This document shows, in pieces, positions 40,448 through 40,603 of a stretch of DNA of 40,603 bases. The translations under genes and the position numbers were made by a program. Source of the DNA: Rickettsiaceae bacterium (GTDB lineage Bacteria > Pseudomonadota > Alphaproteobacteria > Rickettsiales > Rickettsiaceae); the NCBI GenBank assembly GCA_020697135.1, contig JAJFBM010000009.1, positions 1 to 40,603 of the forward strand. Reading direction: 5' to 3'. The notes under the pieces were generated by a model. The model was not told the DNA's origin and did not search any database. It saw nothing but the letters and a program-made list of their open reading frames with translations. Within the stretch, counting starts at the first letter, position 1. Every line of letters starts with the position of its first letter.

Positions 40448-40555
40448 TCAAGATCTTTCATAAAACCATTTATTTAATCCTTCTTGAAGAATTAGAATTT
40501 TCCTGCTATGATACCAGACCAAATAAGCTCCAAGAGTCTTATTAAAGCATTTCAT
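40448..40555 (-). pseudogene. Possible decayed transposase C-terminus
   Basis: On the minus strand a 35-codon frame contains CFNKTLGAYLVWYHSRK, which resembles the F N..L..YL.WYN..R stretch near the C-terminus of IS3/IS481-type transposases. The expected continuation (RPH..L....P) is not intact and the frame has a stop just upstream. It would be a small remnant at the edge of the window. The remaining bases of 40444-40603 show nothing else. Confidence 0.3.
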
Positions 40556-40603
40556 ATTGCCTCAAGTGCCAGAGGAATGTGAAATATTGAGTTTAACCAT
40601 TAA

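Overview
The window is AT-rich DNA from an alphaproteobacterium, most likely a host-associated member of the Rickettsiales (Midichloriaceae/Jidaibacter-like). This placement is inferred from several things together: alphaproteobacterial gene pairs (yajC-secD-Mth938, bamA-skp), gene-transfer-agent (GTA) type tail genes (DUF2460, DUF2163), DUF2335, two copies of a palindromic element resembling the Rickettsia palindromic element RPE1, an F-box-like protein, and a sodium-solute-symporter/histidine-kinase hybrid. No rRNA, tRNA or CRISPR array was found.

Left part, bases 1-14018, is mostly housekeeping. It holds a 1087-residue symporter-histidine kinase-receiver hybrid; yajC, secD (GTG start, no secF after it) and an Mth938/NDUFAF3-like gene; a GNAT acetyltransferase interrupted by one in-frame amber codon; a coiled-coil protein on the minus strand; bamA and skp (outer-membrane protein assembly); a stand-alone sodium:solute symporter; and, converging on it, lpdA.

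Middle part, 14193-28570, is the accessory region and the most interesting stretch. Nine consecutive minus-strand genes lie here. At least seven are built from pieces of flagellar filament proteins: flagellin D1-like helices, flagellin/FlgL-like variable-domain modules, and a FliD (filament cap) homologue. The terminal D0 helices needed for filament assembly are not visible. The modules are shuffled between proteins of 111 to 1172 residues. Three of the genes share the same first residues (MQEN), the same leader with a small inverted repeat just downstream of a TATAAT box, and the same GTAGAAGC-type terminator hairpin, as if one expression cassette had been copied onto different bodies. Two RPE1-like elements bracket one of the large paralogues.

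Right part, 28949-34201, is a tight minus-strand operon uvrA-yihY-yaaA-methyltransferase, with ssb diverging from uvrA. After a lipoprotein alpha/beta hydrolase comes a GC-rich palindromic insert, then a minus-strand protein with an F-box-like motif whose C-terminal tail resembles that of the FliD-like protein, and an I78-type protease-inhibitor-like protein. A plus-strand cluster follows: DUF2460, DUF2163, an unlisted 59-codon gene, a DUF2335 membrane protein and a DUF72 protein. The window ends in what may be a decayed transposase tail.

The main hypothesis is that the middle region encodes a diversified set of surface or exported proteins made from flagellar filament modules, possibly with shared terminal signals. 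Family assignments rest on motif recognition by eye, not on database searches.
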